Below are positions 1 through 9,969 of a stretch of DNA of 64,000 nucleotides, piece by piece. The number at the start of each line of letters is the position of its first letter. Position 1 is the first letter of the stretch. The notes beneath the pieces were generated by a model, which was not told the DNA's origin, did no database searches, and was given only the letters and a program-made list of their open reading frames with translations. Both the position numbers and the translations under genes were made by a program. Origin of the DNA: Nannobrachium achirus (lineage: Eukaryota; Chordata; Actinopteri; Myctophiformes; Myctophidae); assembly GCA_963921795.1 (NCBI GenBank), contig OY997652.1:16545940-16609939 (forward strand), read 5' to 3'.

Positions 1-154
1 GCTCTCATTTCTTTCTCCATAAAATGTCAGTGAAACATTCCCTTAAAATATCATTATTGACAGCTTCCTTCTGATGTTACGTGGTATCATTTCCATCAAC
101 GGTAAACTTCCTGTACAAATCAAAGTATACATTCAGACCAAAAAAAACAAGTAC
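1..154 (-). other. start of bmp10-like intron 1
   Basis: Intronic sequence downstream of the donor at 153-154. No coding similarity or repeat was recognised. Confidence 0.6.
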
Positions 155-515
155 CTTCATTCTTGAAACTGCGTACAATGTTGGCCGAGGGAACGGCAGT
201 GCGGTCATGGGCAAATCGCTTGTAAAGTTCCAGCATGTACTCCGGTGGTTCCTTACGGGCAGAGTGGCTCGCAGGTCGGGGCCCCTGTTCTGTGAGATTT
301 AGTGTGGACAGGAACTGTCTCAAGAGGTCCTGCGTATCCAAGTCATCATTCTGTCCCAACAGAGTGTTGTCAAGAGCACCATCACTGGCAGAAGATGCCC
401 TGTGATGGCTCTCAGTAGACATGATGGGACTGCTCTGACTCTGGTCAGTCGACAACAGAAGCAGGACACTCAGAGTGCAGATACGCCCGAGTCTGGAGAA
501 AACTGAAGCAGTCAT
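155..515 (-). CDS. bmp10l: bmp10-like, first coding exon
   Basis: First coding exon of a TGF-beta superfamily ligand of the BMP10/GDF2 type, a secreted cardiovascular growth factor made as a prodomain-ligand precursor. The chosen start is the ATG at 515 in a good context (AACCATGA). It is followed by a hydrophobic signal peptide ([10 protein letters not shown]) and then an SPIM segment. The prodomain stretches [16 protein letters not shown] and [12 protein letters not shown] closely match the BMP10 prodomain. The exon ends at 155 with a GT donor (AATGAAG|GTAC) in phase 1. The exon with the rest of the prodomain and the cysteine-knot ligand would lie to the left of the window. BMP10 genes have this two-coding-exon layout. 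The gene reads in the same direction as arvcf, whose stop codon lies about 3 kb upstream. Whether this is bmp10 or its fish paralogue cannot be decided from the prodomain start alone. Confidence 0.88.
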
Positions 516-940
516 GGTTAAGCCAAGGACGCGATCCAACGATTTAAGTATCAAGTATGGAGATATGGCTGGATCCTCAGAAGAGGACACATGTAAATCG
601 TGCCACCCTATCCAGGGTAGATTCTTTCCTTGAGGGACAACAGGTTGGCGTTGGGGGCAGAGAGAAAACAGCTTTGTCCTTGTTGATCTTGTGATTGGGT
701 GCAGAGGGCAGGGCTGTGTTGTCCAATGTGCTGTGCTGACATGTTGGGAGCTCTCTCTAAGGCCCTGCTCGGCCCACCTCTTCTCTCTCTTTTCCAGAGA
801 CTTACACTACACTATGCTAAACCACAACCTCTCCTCATCTTTTGTCTGCTTTCATCAGCTCCTTTTACTGCATGGTACAGTGTCGTGCGACAAGTGGAAA
901 TAACTACTCTTAAAGTCAAAATTCCCCACTGAAGTCAAAG
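516..940. other. 5' flank of bmp10-like
   Basis: Upstream flank of the bmp10-like exon, expected to hold its 5'UTR and promoter. I see no convincing TATA box next to the start codon and no repeat family that recurs elsewhere in the window. Confidence 0.4.
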
Positions 941-1520
941 TACCAGTAAGACTCCCTAATCGGGAGATAAGCGACCGTCAGGTCGCAGCGTGATTTTAGG
1001 CCAAAATGTGTAGGAGCAGTGTCCAAAAATGTGTTTGAAAAGATCGGCCTGATGGTGGCGCTATATGGGACAGATCCATGTTGATGAGATGAGTGTAGAC
1101 ATACTGTGTACCGATTTGCGTGATTTTAGGGCAAAATCTGTAGGAGTAGTGTCCAAAAATGTGTTTTAAAATATCGTCCTGAAGGTGGCGCTAAATGGGA
1201 CAGATCCATGTTGATGACATGATTGTAGACTAAGTGTGTACCGATTTGTGTGATTTTAAGGCAAAACTTTTAGGAGCAGTGTCCAAAAATGTGTTTTGCA
1301 AGAATCGGCCTCATGGTGGCGCTAGAAGAGGGCCGTGTGAGAATTGATGGATGGTTGTGGTTTGGCATGCAAGGAGTGTGTGTGCAAAATTTGGCATGGA
1401 TCGGGGCAACGGTTGCGGAGATATGAGCAGGGCAAAAGTGTGACGTGTGACGTGTGACAGACTGACAGACTGACTGACGGACAGCTGGTCGAGGTTTTAT
1501 GCGACCTGACGGTCGCAATA
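941..1520 (+). mobile_element. Helentron-like non-autonomous element, copy 1
   Basis: Begins ACCAGTAAGACTCCCTAATC and ends GACGGTCGCAA. A 16-bp subterminal inverted repeat pairs GCGACCGTCAGGTCGC near 971-986 exactly with GCGACCTGACGGTCGC at 1501-1516. The inside holds about three tandem copies (from about 1000, 1120 and 1245) of a 120-125 bp unit containing GTCCAAAAATGTGTTT, then a GACTGACG-rich tract. The same ends occur at 24322 and 44160. Subterminal inverted repeats plus a microsatellite before the 3' end are typical of Helentron-associated elements. The class assignment is an inference. Confidence 0.55.
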
Positions 1521-3131
1521 ACATAATTATTACACGGCTTGGTTGAATGCTTGATTCTGATTGGTCAATCGCTGAAATCAACAGTGTGTTATTTCTGGAT
1601 AGCATACCGCTCCGCTCTGTAAGATGCCTAATCAAAGACTCGAAGCACATGCTGCGCTGCTTGAACTTCATGCCATATCCAACATGACAGCCATGTAAAC
1701 AAACACACAGTGTCATTTACACCTAAAAGTTGCTTTCAAGAATGTTTAAAAAAAATATTTGACGCGAGAAATAGACGATACATTAACATAAAATGGATAG
1801 GATTCTATTTGATCAACTTTCTTGGGTTTTCCGAGGCGACCGTGTTGCGCTGGGTGGACGCCCAGTGCAGCACTTGTGGAATACTTTCACTTCTGTAAGC
1901 AAGGAAATACTTTGTTTTTAGTTTTTAGTCAAATTATACATGTATTATTTATTAAGTAGCTGTATAATAAGCCCTTCAGGATGATAAATGCCCTTCAGGC
2001 TGATCAGCCTGTCGGGATTTTATTTCTCGTTAACGACCACTGAGCCAGACGTTATCCCTTACCTTATGGGGCTAAGAAATAAGAAAAACAATGTTGATTT
2101 GATTATATGAAATGCATTATTGTAATTTACACTATGTACTTGTACTCTGCACATTTATAGCTGTCATTGTCAATATGTTTGGACTCATACCACACAAGCT
2201 CCACAAGAGGTCAGGGTTTTCTTAATATCTACAGCTTGTCTTGAAATGGACATTACAGTATATTTGTGTTGTCATGAAAGATAAAACGAAACAAGAATTA
2301 GAAACTATGGATTTGATTTATTTCCATTTTCCATTCAATATCGCAATGCAAAAAGAGGACCACTGCAAAGCAAAATTGTGGCAATATTATGGCACTACTG
2401 AATGTAGGATAGCCTAACGATGTTAGCTAATACACTGCTTTTTGCTTACAAGGTAATAACATTCACAATTGTTAATAAATAACATGAGTATTACAATAAA
2501 TATTACAATATAAATACCTTCATTTAGAATAATAACAATCTTTTATTACACATTTACAATGCCATTTGCCTCAATTTATTCATAAAACAAAACCAAGCAC
2601 CTGCTGAAAAAAAACATTGCAATCTAATAAGGTAAATTGTCAATTCCAATTAGCCTGGATGTGTGTGATGAGAGGCTATTAATCCTACATCTACATTGGA
2701 TATGGATATATCTTCGATTCCATTTCTTCAGTCATTCTTACATTTCTTCAGCTCAAGACTTACTGTAGGTCAGCATTCATCACAAGGACACAAACTCATA
2801 GTTTAAGAAAGTATGTATTATATAAATCCACTCATTCATATGTAGGGCTAAAAAAATTACATACATTACATTGTTTTCAGTTAGCATACTGTATACTACT
2901 TTAATATATTTAAGATGTAGATAGGGCCAGTTACAGTCCTACATGATTCACTATGACTTTCAGAAGAATATAATCATCTTGGTTAATATCTATTCAAATT
3001 ACCCCCAGTTAATCTTCACATTCATGTTCGACAGCAAACACATTTCCTGCAAACAAAACAGAGCAATTTGAGACAACATTTCCATTTAATCCGTGCAAGA
3101 ATGGTACAATGCATAAAATTCATATCGTCAA
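1521..3131. other. AT-rich spacer between bmp10-like and arvcf
   Basis: AT-rich sequence with no ORF of substance and no recognised repeat. Part of it may be arvcf 3'UTR, since arvcf is transcribed toward lower coordinates. Minus-strand AATAAA hexamers occur (for example near 2318), but none can be assigned as the poly(A) signal. Confidence 0.4.
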
Positions 3132-3447
3132 TGTCGGGCAGAAACCTTGTATGTCCAAGTTTCAAATTTATACGTTTTTCGTAAAAAAATAAAAATAAAT
3201 AAAAAAGAATATTAATTAAAAAAAACGTGTACTTTTTTTTTACTTTTTCGGAAAGTAAAGCCCTGCCTCATCATATAAGTACTGTTGCACAAAACTAGTG
3301 ACAATACCAGATCTAAAAGCACACAACACCTCTCACCGCGAGGCGTTGTGTTTAGTTCAGTTATTTTCACTACCGGTACTTTAAATCATTTTAAAAATAA
3401 TAGCTACAAAACGAACAGTTTTGGACACACAAGGTTTCCACCCGACA
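3132..3447. mobile_element. TGTCGGGCAG-type foldback MITE, copy 1
   Basis: Terminal inverted repeats TGTCGGGCAGAAACCTTGT and ACAAGGTTTCCACCCGACA. The outer flanks also match (CATATCGT on the left, its complement on the right). The centre holds a decayed copy of the shared hairpin (about 3309-3356). It lies just 3' of the arvcf stop codon, so probably in the 3'UTR. Other members lie at 3651, 31696, 35630, 36643 and 63885. Confidence 0.75.
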
Positions 3448-3503
3448 ACAACGATATGCACCAATAGTGGAATGTGGATGTGTGATCTTGCCTGACCCTG
3501 CTG

Positions 3504-3596
3504 TTAGACCCAGGAGTCAAGAGGTGGAGGTTTGCTTTCCACCAAGCCCACTGCAGGCCTCCCCGCTCTGATGAAGTGTTTTCTCTCAGGGATAGC
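3504..3596 (-). CDS. arvcf: arvcf last coding exon, PDZ ligand
   Basis: Thirty codons plus stop (TAA at 3504-3506; acceptor TTATCCAG|GCT, phase 0). Encodes AIPERKHFIRAGRPAVGLVE and then SKPPPLDSWV. The C-terminal DSWV is the class II PDZ ligand of ARVCF, known to engage ZO-1 and Erbin PDZ domains. The exon is bracketed by two members of the same MITE family (3132-3447 and 3651 to about 3845). Confidence 0.92.
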   Translation of the reverse strand, partial: AIPERKHFIRAGRPAVGLVESKPPPLDSWV

Positions 3597-3650
3597 CTGG
3601 ATAAATAACACACGCAAAAACAGGGAAGCGTTCCAGGAAAGTTCCATTTC

Positions 3651-3845
3651 ATCGCTGTCGGGCAGAAACCTTTTATATCATGTCATCTTTTTATGTATTT
3701 TATTTTTCATAAATCAATGTCCCATTTTATACTTCATCGAATGACGGTGTCTGGCGAAAGTAGCGAAAATAGCAGATCTACAAGCACATAAACGCATTGC
3801 ATTGCCATGCGCTGTGAGCTTGTAGATCTGCTATGCTGTCTATTT
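3651..3845. mobile_element. TGTCGGGCAG-type MITE, copy 2 (decayed)
   Basis: Starts CTGTCGGGCAGAAACC. A well-formed shared hairpin sits at 3767-3834 (AGCAGATCTACAAGCACATA ... GAGCTTGTAGATCTGCTAT). The right end is eroded. Confidence 0.55.
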
Positions 3846-3944
3846 AAGGATGTCTGCCTATGACATGCCCAAAACAAACTCTCTCTGGGTTTTTGAGCGG
3901 TGCTAACCACTCCTACGTCTGGCATTGTGTGTATGCGCACGAAA

Positions 3945-4001
3945 CTCCTTGTATGGAGATACAGTAACTGACGTCACGGACAGAACGGCCCATACAAGGA
4001 G
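3945..4001. repeat. Short inverted repeat enclosing a CRE palindrome
   Basis: CTCCTTGTATGG (3945-3956) pairs with CCATACAAGGAG (3990-4001). The loop contains the palindrome TGACGTCA (3969-3976), a canonical CRE core. A related segment with TGACGTCA and GGACAGAACGGC recurs at 4403-4437. Confidence 0.6.
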
Positions 4002-4175
4002 ATATGCACGTGCGTCGTGAGAAAAGTAGTGATCATGCAGGTCAAAACTTTAAAGGCAATTACCGGTATTATTATTATTGTTACGATTGAAACAAATCAA
4101 ATACAGCTACCGTAATCTGTCAGACCAGATCAGTCTAAAAAAAGGTATATATAAAACCTTGAGAAGATTACCTAC

Positions 4176-4243
4176 CTGGATAGGTTCTCTCTCCATCATG
4201 TGCCCTTTTCCATCCCCACTCTGTTCTAAGGTGGAGTAGCCAT
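4176..4243 (-). CDS. arvcf: arvcf C-terminal exon
   Basis: A 68-nt exon (acceptor TTTACCAG|AT, donor ATCCAG|GTAGG). Encodes DGYSTLEQSGDGKGHMME, aligning with the DGYSTVDRRE segment of ARVCF; phase 0 out. Confidence 0.9.
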
Positions 4244-5535
4244 CTGGTAAATTAGAAAATACATACAGAGTGCAATTACAGATGGCAAACAGCAGGAACT
4301 AAGACAATGCGAGACATAGAAATTGTTGCATAAATGAATACCCTATTTATTTTTTATAATAATTCGTCATTCATTCATTCATAATTAGCAAAAATAGATG
4401 TCCGTATGGAGATAGCTGACGTCATGGACAGAACGGCATTATAATGACATGCCCGAAAATAGGGACACCAAGTTGAAAATATCGGTCAGTAGGTTTTATG
4501 AATATTGATCCAATGTAAATAAAGTATTAATTAACAAGGACTCATAATTAAATAATAACTACATTGGATCCATTAGAACACAGGCTCCTTTTTTCCATTT
4601 CAGAGATGCATTAACATCATAGTTGTCCCAGTGAGTGATGACAACATGCCACACTACTGTATCTTTACATCTGCTCACTGTGAGCAGATTTGTCTCCATA
4701 GCCTGTCTACTCTTTATTATACCCATAATATACCCCCATTCATTGCCTCATGCCATGTTTCATACTCGCACACAACCCCAACACATTGTTATCACACGCC
4801 CCAGACAGACAGAAAGATGGAGAGAGATACAGTAGGGCAGAGATTTGTGCTCTGCTGAGCACACCTTTCTAGTTTATTTTTCTTTGGAGATGAATATCTC
4901 AACCTGGTACAAGATTCATGCCACAAACAACACACTTTGCTTGAAGTGGCAGCACTCACTCAAAGTGAGATCCAAGAGAGCTAAAGGGCAATGCAAAATA
5001 TGTTCTTCATGCAAAGTAGAGCACTGTTATGCTCACCCCAAAGTTCATACATCATTCATATCCTGTTTTCCAAAAAAGTGGTATGAAACATTTCATTCTT
5101 TAAAACTCTATGCAGCTACAGTAGGCACAGACCACGGCTGGATGATTCTCTTGGATTGTTCCATGTGGGAGTATGGTTCCATTTGGGATGCACTCCCATC
5201 CACCAAGTCATCAGTGTGATATCAGTGTGATGTAAAATGGATTATGTGCCCATATATGGAGATCTCTGTATCTCTCAGTCCTTGTCCCTTTTTATGGGCA
5301 TATTGGTTGGATCGGCGGTTCTACTGAAATTCTTTGTTTTATACAACTATACATCATGCAAGTACAGTAACGGCAGGGATTAGTAGTTGGGATAATATAA
5401 ATCCTGGTGGTTTGTGTGGCAGCATAAACTTAAATCCATATCATTGGTTTATAGTTGGTCTGTGATTCAAGACTCAATTGAGTCAACTGCTTTTGTCACA
5501 ACATGATGAATATTTCAATGCTGTGATTTGCTTAC
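4244..5535. other. arvcf intron, mostly unique
   Basis: Intronic sequence holding one CCATATATGG palindrome (about 5252) followed by GAGATCTCTGTATCT, the flank found with the same motif at 24.6 and 44.7 kb. Small ORFs here show no family resemblance. Confidence 0.45.
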
Positions 5536-5620
5536 CTTGGTTTTTCTCCATGAGAGGTAGGGTGATGTCATCATTGCCTTGTTTTCCACTCTTTGATTTT
5601 TTAGTTCCTCCTGTAGTTGG
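5536..5620 (-). CDS. arvcf: arvcf C-terminal exon
   Basis: An 85-nt exon encoding PTTGGTKKSKSGKQ and NDDITLPLMEKNQG. Of two nearby AG acceptors, only CCCCACAG|CCAACTACAGG keeps the frame of the conserved DDITLPLMEK string. The donor is CCAAG|GTAAGC. Confidence 0.9.
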
Positions 5621-5667
5621 CTGTGGGGTTACATCATAACATCTTTAACATTATTATGCTTTGGTGT

Positions 5668-6135
5668 TTGTGGTTCTCAAAGTGAGGTCTGGGGACCCCC
5701 AGGTCATTGAGGGGGTTCCTGGGGGTCCCCAGCCCAGCTAACTTAGTTTATATAGTATCAATTAACCACTTTAACCCTAGAGGTTCACATCGAGAGTTCG
5801 GGCGGCCCTCACACCTACTACGTTGTACCGCCAATCCAACCGATAAGTCTATGTCATAGCAATCTGGCTAGCCATCGTCAAATAAAAGGGAAAAACAGCG
5901 TCCTCTCTGTTTTGTTCCTTTAGAGAGTCTGTTCTTGAGAGAATAATTTCATATTAATCTCTCAAGACCAGAACTTCCCACTAGCATGTAGAGCTGCTAT
6001 TTCCAAAAGAATAAATGTGAACAGATTTGGAATATTTCTGAAGCACAGATCTTGTATGGGGTCCCTGGCACAAAATATTTCCAGACAGTGGTCCACGGTC
6101 AAATACATATTAATTTGGGGGTCCTTGAACCATTG
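5668..6135. mobile_element. Decayed hAT-type MITE
   Basis: Begins GGTTCTCAAAGTGAGGTC and ends with GGGGGTCCTTGAACCATTG, the usual subterminal text of fish 'GGTTCTCAA' hAT MITEs. The right end stops about 40 nt before the arvcf exon at 6177. The inside contains a TTGACGATGGCTAGCC-type segment (inverted) that also occurs at 11640 and 55037. Confidence 0.45.
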
Positions 6136-6176
6136 TGTTAGACTGATTAACAGCAAGGGGATAGATTGGGACTTAC

Positions 6177-6288
6177 CTTGAAGTGGCTCTTGTTCCAACC
6201 TGCCTTACAAAGACTACTCCTCAGGTCCTTGTAGGCCCATATTGTCTGAAGCACATGGGATGCTGCCTTGGTCTCACGCAAAGATTGG
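6177..6288 (-). CDS. arvcf: arvcf exon, last armadillo repeat
   Basis: A 112-nt exon (acceptor TTCCCAG|C, donor TTCAAG|GTAAGT). Encodes SQSLRETKAASHVLQTIWAY and KDLRSSLCKAGWNKSHFK, the end of the armadillo domain. Confidence 0.95.
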
Positions 6289-6651
6289 CTGGGAAGAAGT
6301 AGACGTGTATGAGATCATGTGCAGAAAACAATAATTCACCTCTCGCCTGTCTAAGGGAGAAGTGATAACTACCTCTCCCTTTGGCCTCCTGAAAGGTGAC
6401 ATTTCAGGGCTGTTTTAAAGGATGCCTGTGAACTACTGTACAAGGGAGGGAGTCAGGGCCAAGAAGTCTGTGTTAATGAATGTCTCCAATGATCAATTAG
6501 AGGTGAACAATGGAATGTTTGGCAACTGCCCCTGTCTACAGATAAGTGACAAGTCGAGATGTAAACAAAACCATGTTTGTAAAATTGGAAAGTTCCATTG
6601 TTCACCTTTTAAATTGATTGGTTTTGAAAATCTTAGTTGAAAGACACAAAC

Positions 6652-6844
6652 CTTGTCTTGTTGATGGCTACCAATTTCTGCACAGTGTGGCCCTGTATGA
6701 GAGCCCGCGCGTTCTCTGGGCTATCAGAAATGATCTCATGGATTGTGTTCAGAATAGACACCACTGTGTCTGACTCAAGATTCTTTGCTGGGTGTTGCTG
6801 GCCACATGGCAGGTTATTGACCAGGTCCCTCATAGCATAGCTTC
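6652..6844 (-). CDS. arvcf: arvcf armadillo exon
   Basis: A 193-nt exon (acceptor CATTATAG|GA, donor ACAAG|GTTTG), phase 1 in, phase 2 out. Encodes SYAMRDLVNNL, DTVVSILNTIHEIISDSPEN and ARALIQGHTVQKLVAINKT; compare ARVCF DTVVAVLNTIHEIVSDSLDN. Confidence 0.95.
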
Positions 6845-6891
6845 CTATAATGAGACAAAAGCAACATACATAATCAAGTACTTATTTAAGT

Positions 6892-7007
<116 letters not shown>

Positions 7008-7038
7008 TGATTAATAGTAAAGAGCTAGACCCCCATAC

Positions 7039-7189
7039 CTATTAAGTCTTTATTCCGTCGATCTATGGCCAAGTTGCGAAGTGCAATAGCCACAGCCCGC
7101 ACCACTTTGTCAGCATCAGAACGCAACAACTCCACCAACACTGGAAGACCTTTCTCCTTTCTTACTGTTGCACGGATATAGCTGGACCA
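7039..7189 (-). CDS. arvcf: arvcf armadillo exon
   Basis: A 151-nt exon (acceptor GCTCATAG|TGG, donor TTAATAG|GTATG). Encodes [20 protein letters not shown] and [19 protein letters not shown]. The donor is followed about 30 nt later by a CA array of about 110 bp (6894-7007). Confidence 0.95.
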
Positions 7190-7316
7190 CTATGAGCCGA
7201 AACATAGAAGAAGAGTGTTACTCATAATATTTTTTAGATCCGTTAAAAAAAAACATAGCCGTTGACCAGAGTCCCCAAGGGCTCTATACTCGTCCCTCTA
7301 CACCAAATCTCCAAAC

Positions 7317-7370
7317 AGCCGATCTACAAGCTCACAACGCGCTGCGGCGGCCCTGTTGTGAGCTTGTACA
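7317..7370. repeat. Shared hairpin core
   Basis: GCCGATCTACAAGCTCACAA pairs with TTGTGAGCTTGTA; flanked on the left by CCCTCTACACCAAATCTC, the same flank seen at 30190 and 62900. Confidence 0.7.
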
Positions 7371-7822
7371 TTTTCAGCAAATCTTCCCCAAAGAATAGGG
7401 ATGCTCAGGCTAAACATAACAGAACTGACAGATGTTTCATCACACCTACTGTATACCAGCTCGTATGATTTCTGGCCGGTGTGTGTACAAACAGGGAAGC
7501 TGTGTTGTTAAGCTTTAATAAAATCGTAGATGTTTTACATATAGGCATATACTCATACCATCAATAAGCATTAGTCAAAATAGAAGATAAAATATCAAAG
7601 AAGCACGCATACATTACACACACAAACGCACGTGTGTGCGCACACAAATACACATACACAATTACACATACGCAGTTACGCACACACTCAGATGTTTCTT
7701 TCCATTGCTGATGAGACAGCCACGTATTTTGTAGGATCTTATTTTGCATTACATTGATATGATTGAGACAAATGCACGCACGCACACACACAGCAGTGTA
7801 GCATCTGTTCCATCTCACTCAC

Positions 7823-7950
7823 AGCCCAGTGTCCTGCAGCGAGGTTCTGCAGAGCCCCAGCAGCTGCTTCAAGGGTGTTGTGGTTCTGACTGCGAGTGAG
7901 GAGAGAAAGGTACAGCCTCACCACCTCTGGTTGGTACAGTAGCTCCAGTC
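7823..7950 (-). CDS. arvcf: arvcf armadillo exon
   Basis: A 128-nt exon (acceptor TCTAAAG|GA, donor GGGCT|GTGAGT). Encodes LELLYQPEVVRLYLSLLTRS and LEAAAGALQNLAAGHW, near-identical to the corresponding ARVCF repeat. A CA-type array begins about 19 nt upstream of the acceptor on the coding strand. Confidence 0.95.
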
Positions 7951-7967
7951 CTTTAGAGACAAAAAAG

Positions 7968-8045
7968 TGTGCGTGTGTGTTTGCGTGTGTGCGTGTGTAT
8001 GTGTGTGTGCGTGTGTGTACGTGCATGTGCATGTGCGTGTGTGTG
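7968..8045. repeat. GT-rich microsatellite
   Basis: Imperfect GTGTGCGTGTGT array near the acceptor of the arvcf exon at 7950. Confidence 0.9.
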
Positions 8046-8580
8046 AAGAGAGACACAGGGTGGTGAGATAAGCTTAAATCATCCTAACATATTGTTAGAA
8101 ACAGCAGAATACTCCCACACCAGATTGAGAATTAACCAGCAGTATGCGCACACACACAGTGGCTCATAAGATACAGTATGTACCCCCAGATCAACACTGT
8201 TCTGCCTGTTATACTTGATGGATGCACAGCAAATTATATTATGTTTTTGGCTGGACCAGCGGGTAAGCCTAATAGACTCACATCGCTGGCTGACTGACTG
8301 ACCGACTGACTGACTCAGGCATGTGCACACATAGTCATCAAAGGGGGCTTGAGCTCCTGCCCTTTTAGCCGTCTGTAAAAAGTGCCCTCTCCAGACCATG
8401 AATGCAGTTTTTACTGTGCTGAAAGAAATGCAAATGCCCTCTTTCCATGCCATAACTGAAGGCAGCATTCAAGAGAATTGCCTTGTCCAAATTCTCCTGA
8501 ACTTGAATGCAGCATCTTATGTTGAAAGAATTGCCCTTTCTGTATAGAAATCCATGCTCTACGCCACATCTCCAGTATTA

Positions 8581-8904
8581 GCCCTATTCACGGCCCGCCC
8601 ACTCAGCTTCAACTTCCTGGTGCTGACATCACGCTTTGAAGGGGAAACCCTACTAAAAGCCCATAGAGTTAACACAGAAATCGCAAATTTAATGCAATTT
8701 CCGAATAGTAAAGTATAAAATACGGCTAGCATGATCAAGAACACAAGATAGTAAAAGACACAAAGCATTATAATTTACTTTACCGTTCGAAATAATGATT
8801 TGTTGGCTTTAAGTCCAGCGATTTCTGTGTTAAAATAGCAGGGTTTACCCTTCAAAGCTGACGTCAGCACCAGGAAGTTGCTGAGAATAGGGCGTGAATA
8901 GGGC
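8581..8904. mobile_element. Harbinger-like MITE, copy 1
   Basis: A 324-bp element with ends GCCCTATTCACG and CGTGAATAGGGC, flanked by TTA on both sides. A 3-bp TTA/TAA target duplication fits PIF/Harbinger. The second copy at 19397-19712 shares a long internal stretch from AATCGCAAATTTAATGCA to TTGTTGGCTTTAAGTCCA. Confidence 0.7.
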
Positions 8905-9015
8905 TTATTGACTTGATTATGCTTAGTTCAGTGTGGTATCAAGCAAGCGTCGATAATTTCACCAAAAGGCCCTTTTAGGAGTTTCAGCCCCTGCCTCTCT
9001 AACATTCTCTGCACG

Positions 9016-9064
9016 TCCCCCTGACTGACTGACTGACTGACTGACTGACTGACTGACTGACTGA
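9016..9064. repeat. (GACT)n microsatellite
   Basis: About 11 perfect CTGA/GACT units. Confidence 0.95.
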
Positions 9065-9590
9065 CAGATTCATCGTCCATCCAGGTTGTGGGATGTACCG
9101 GTATAGTCTATCCTTGGTTGGCCTGCCCATCGGAGATCAATCGTCCCTTCAGGCCAAGGGATGTAGTGGGTGGATTTTGAATCACGGGTGACTTTCCTCA
9201 CCTATAGAGTCGGATCTGCAGACTACCTGAGATAAGAGCTCAGAGGCAGATAGAAGTGCTGCAGAAAGATGATGTATGTTTGAGGTGGTTTTAAAACCAA
9301 CTGAGGTCCCTCTCAGTCGGCCTGGCACTGCCACAACAACCATGAGGTCGTGCTTTGCCCAGCAGGCAGGCAGAATTCGGCTTAACACCTGGCCGTGTAG
9401 ACAGATATTAGAGTATCTCCAGATGTATTTTTTACTGGACTTTTTGTTTGCGGGTTGCTTCTCCTTTTAGATCAGCCTTTGCATTCAAAAACATACTCTG
9501 TCACTAACTGCTTGCCGGAAAAGTGCATGTACAGTACACATACAAGTAGTACAAGCACATACTTAGCAAATTGTCAAGTATAGTATATAG

Positions 9591-9969
9591 CAGGGGTCAG
9601 CGACCTTTTTGGACTATGTGTTTATTTTCTAGATGGTCATGGTGTGCCATGTCAATGTCAACATACATTTTAATGACACGTCATCAAACACTAACATATT
9701 TTGATTGGCAGGACATTGTTATAATGACACGTCATCAAACACTAACATATTTTGATTGGCAGGACATTGTTATAACAAGTTCAGAGTTCAGAGTTTTAAT
9801 GTAGCATTATGTGCAGGATGTAATTTGCTGTAAATCAGATGACTTAATTTAAAATATATATTTGAATTTTGAAAATAAAAATCCTCTCTCTCGCACTTAT
9901 GCCAGTGTGCCAGTGATCACCCTCCCCTGTGCCAATGTTGGCACCCGTGCCTAAGGTTGGCTACCCCTG
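9591..9969. mobile_element. hAT MITE with perfect target duplication
   Basis: Ends CAGGGGTCAGCGACC and GGTTGGCTACCCCTG, flanked by an exact 8-bp duplication GTATATAG (9583-9590 and 9970-9977). Inside, a unit of about 50 bp (ACACGTCATCAAACACTAAC...) is tandemly doubled at about 9673-9773. Confidence 0.85.

Noticed and set aside
3001-3060. Alternative last arvcf exon ending in KINWG
   Set aside because: The acceptor-like TTTGCAG is present, but the exon at 3504-3596 gives the expected DSWV tail in the correct phase.
4845-5219. 124-codon plus-strand ORF in an arvcf intron
   Set aside because: No family resemblance and antisense to the host gene; not supported.
5536-5610. Alternative acceptor AACTACAG|GAGG for the arvcf exon at 5536
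   Set aside because: It would shift the frame away from the conserved DDITLPLMEK string.
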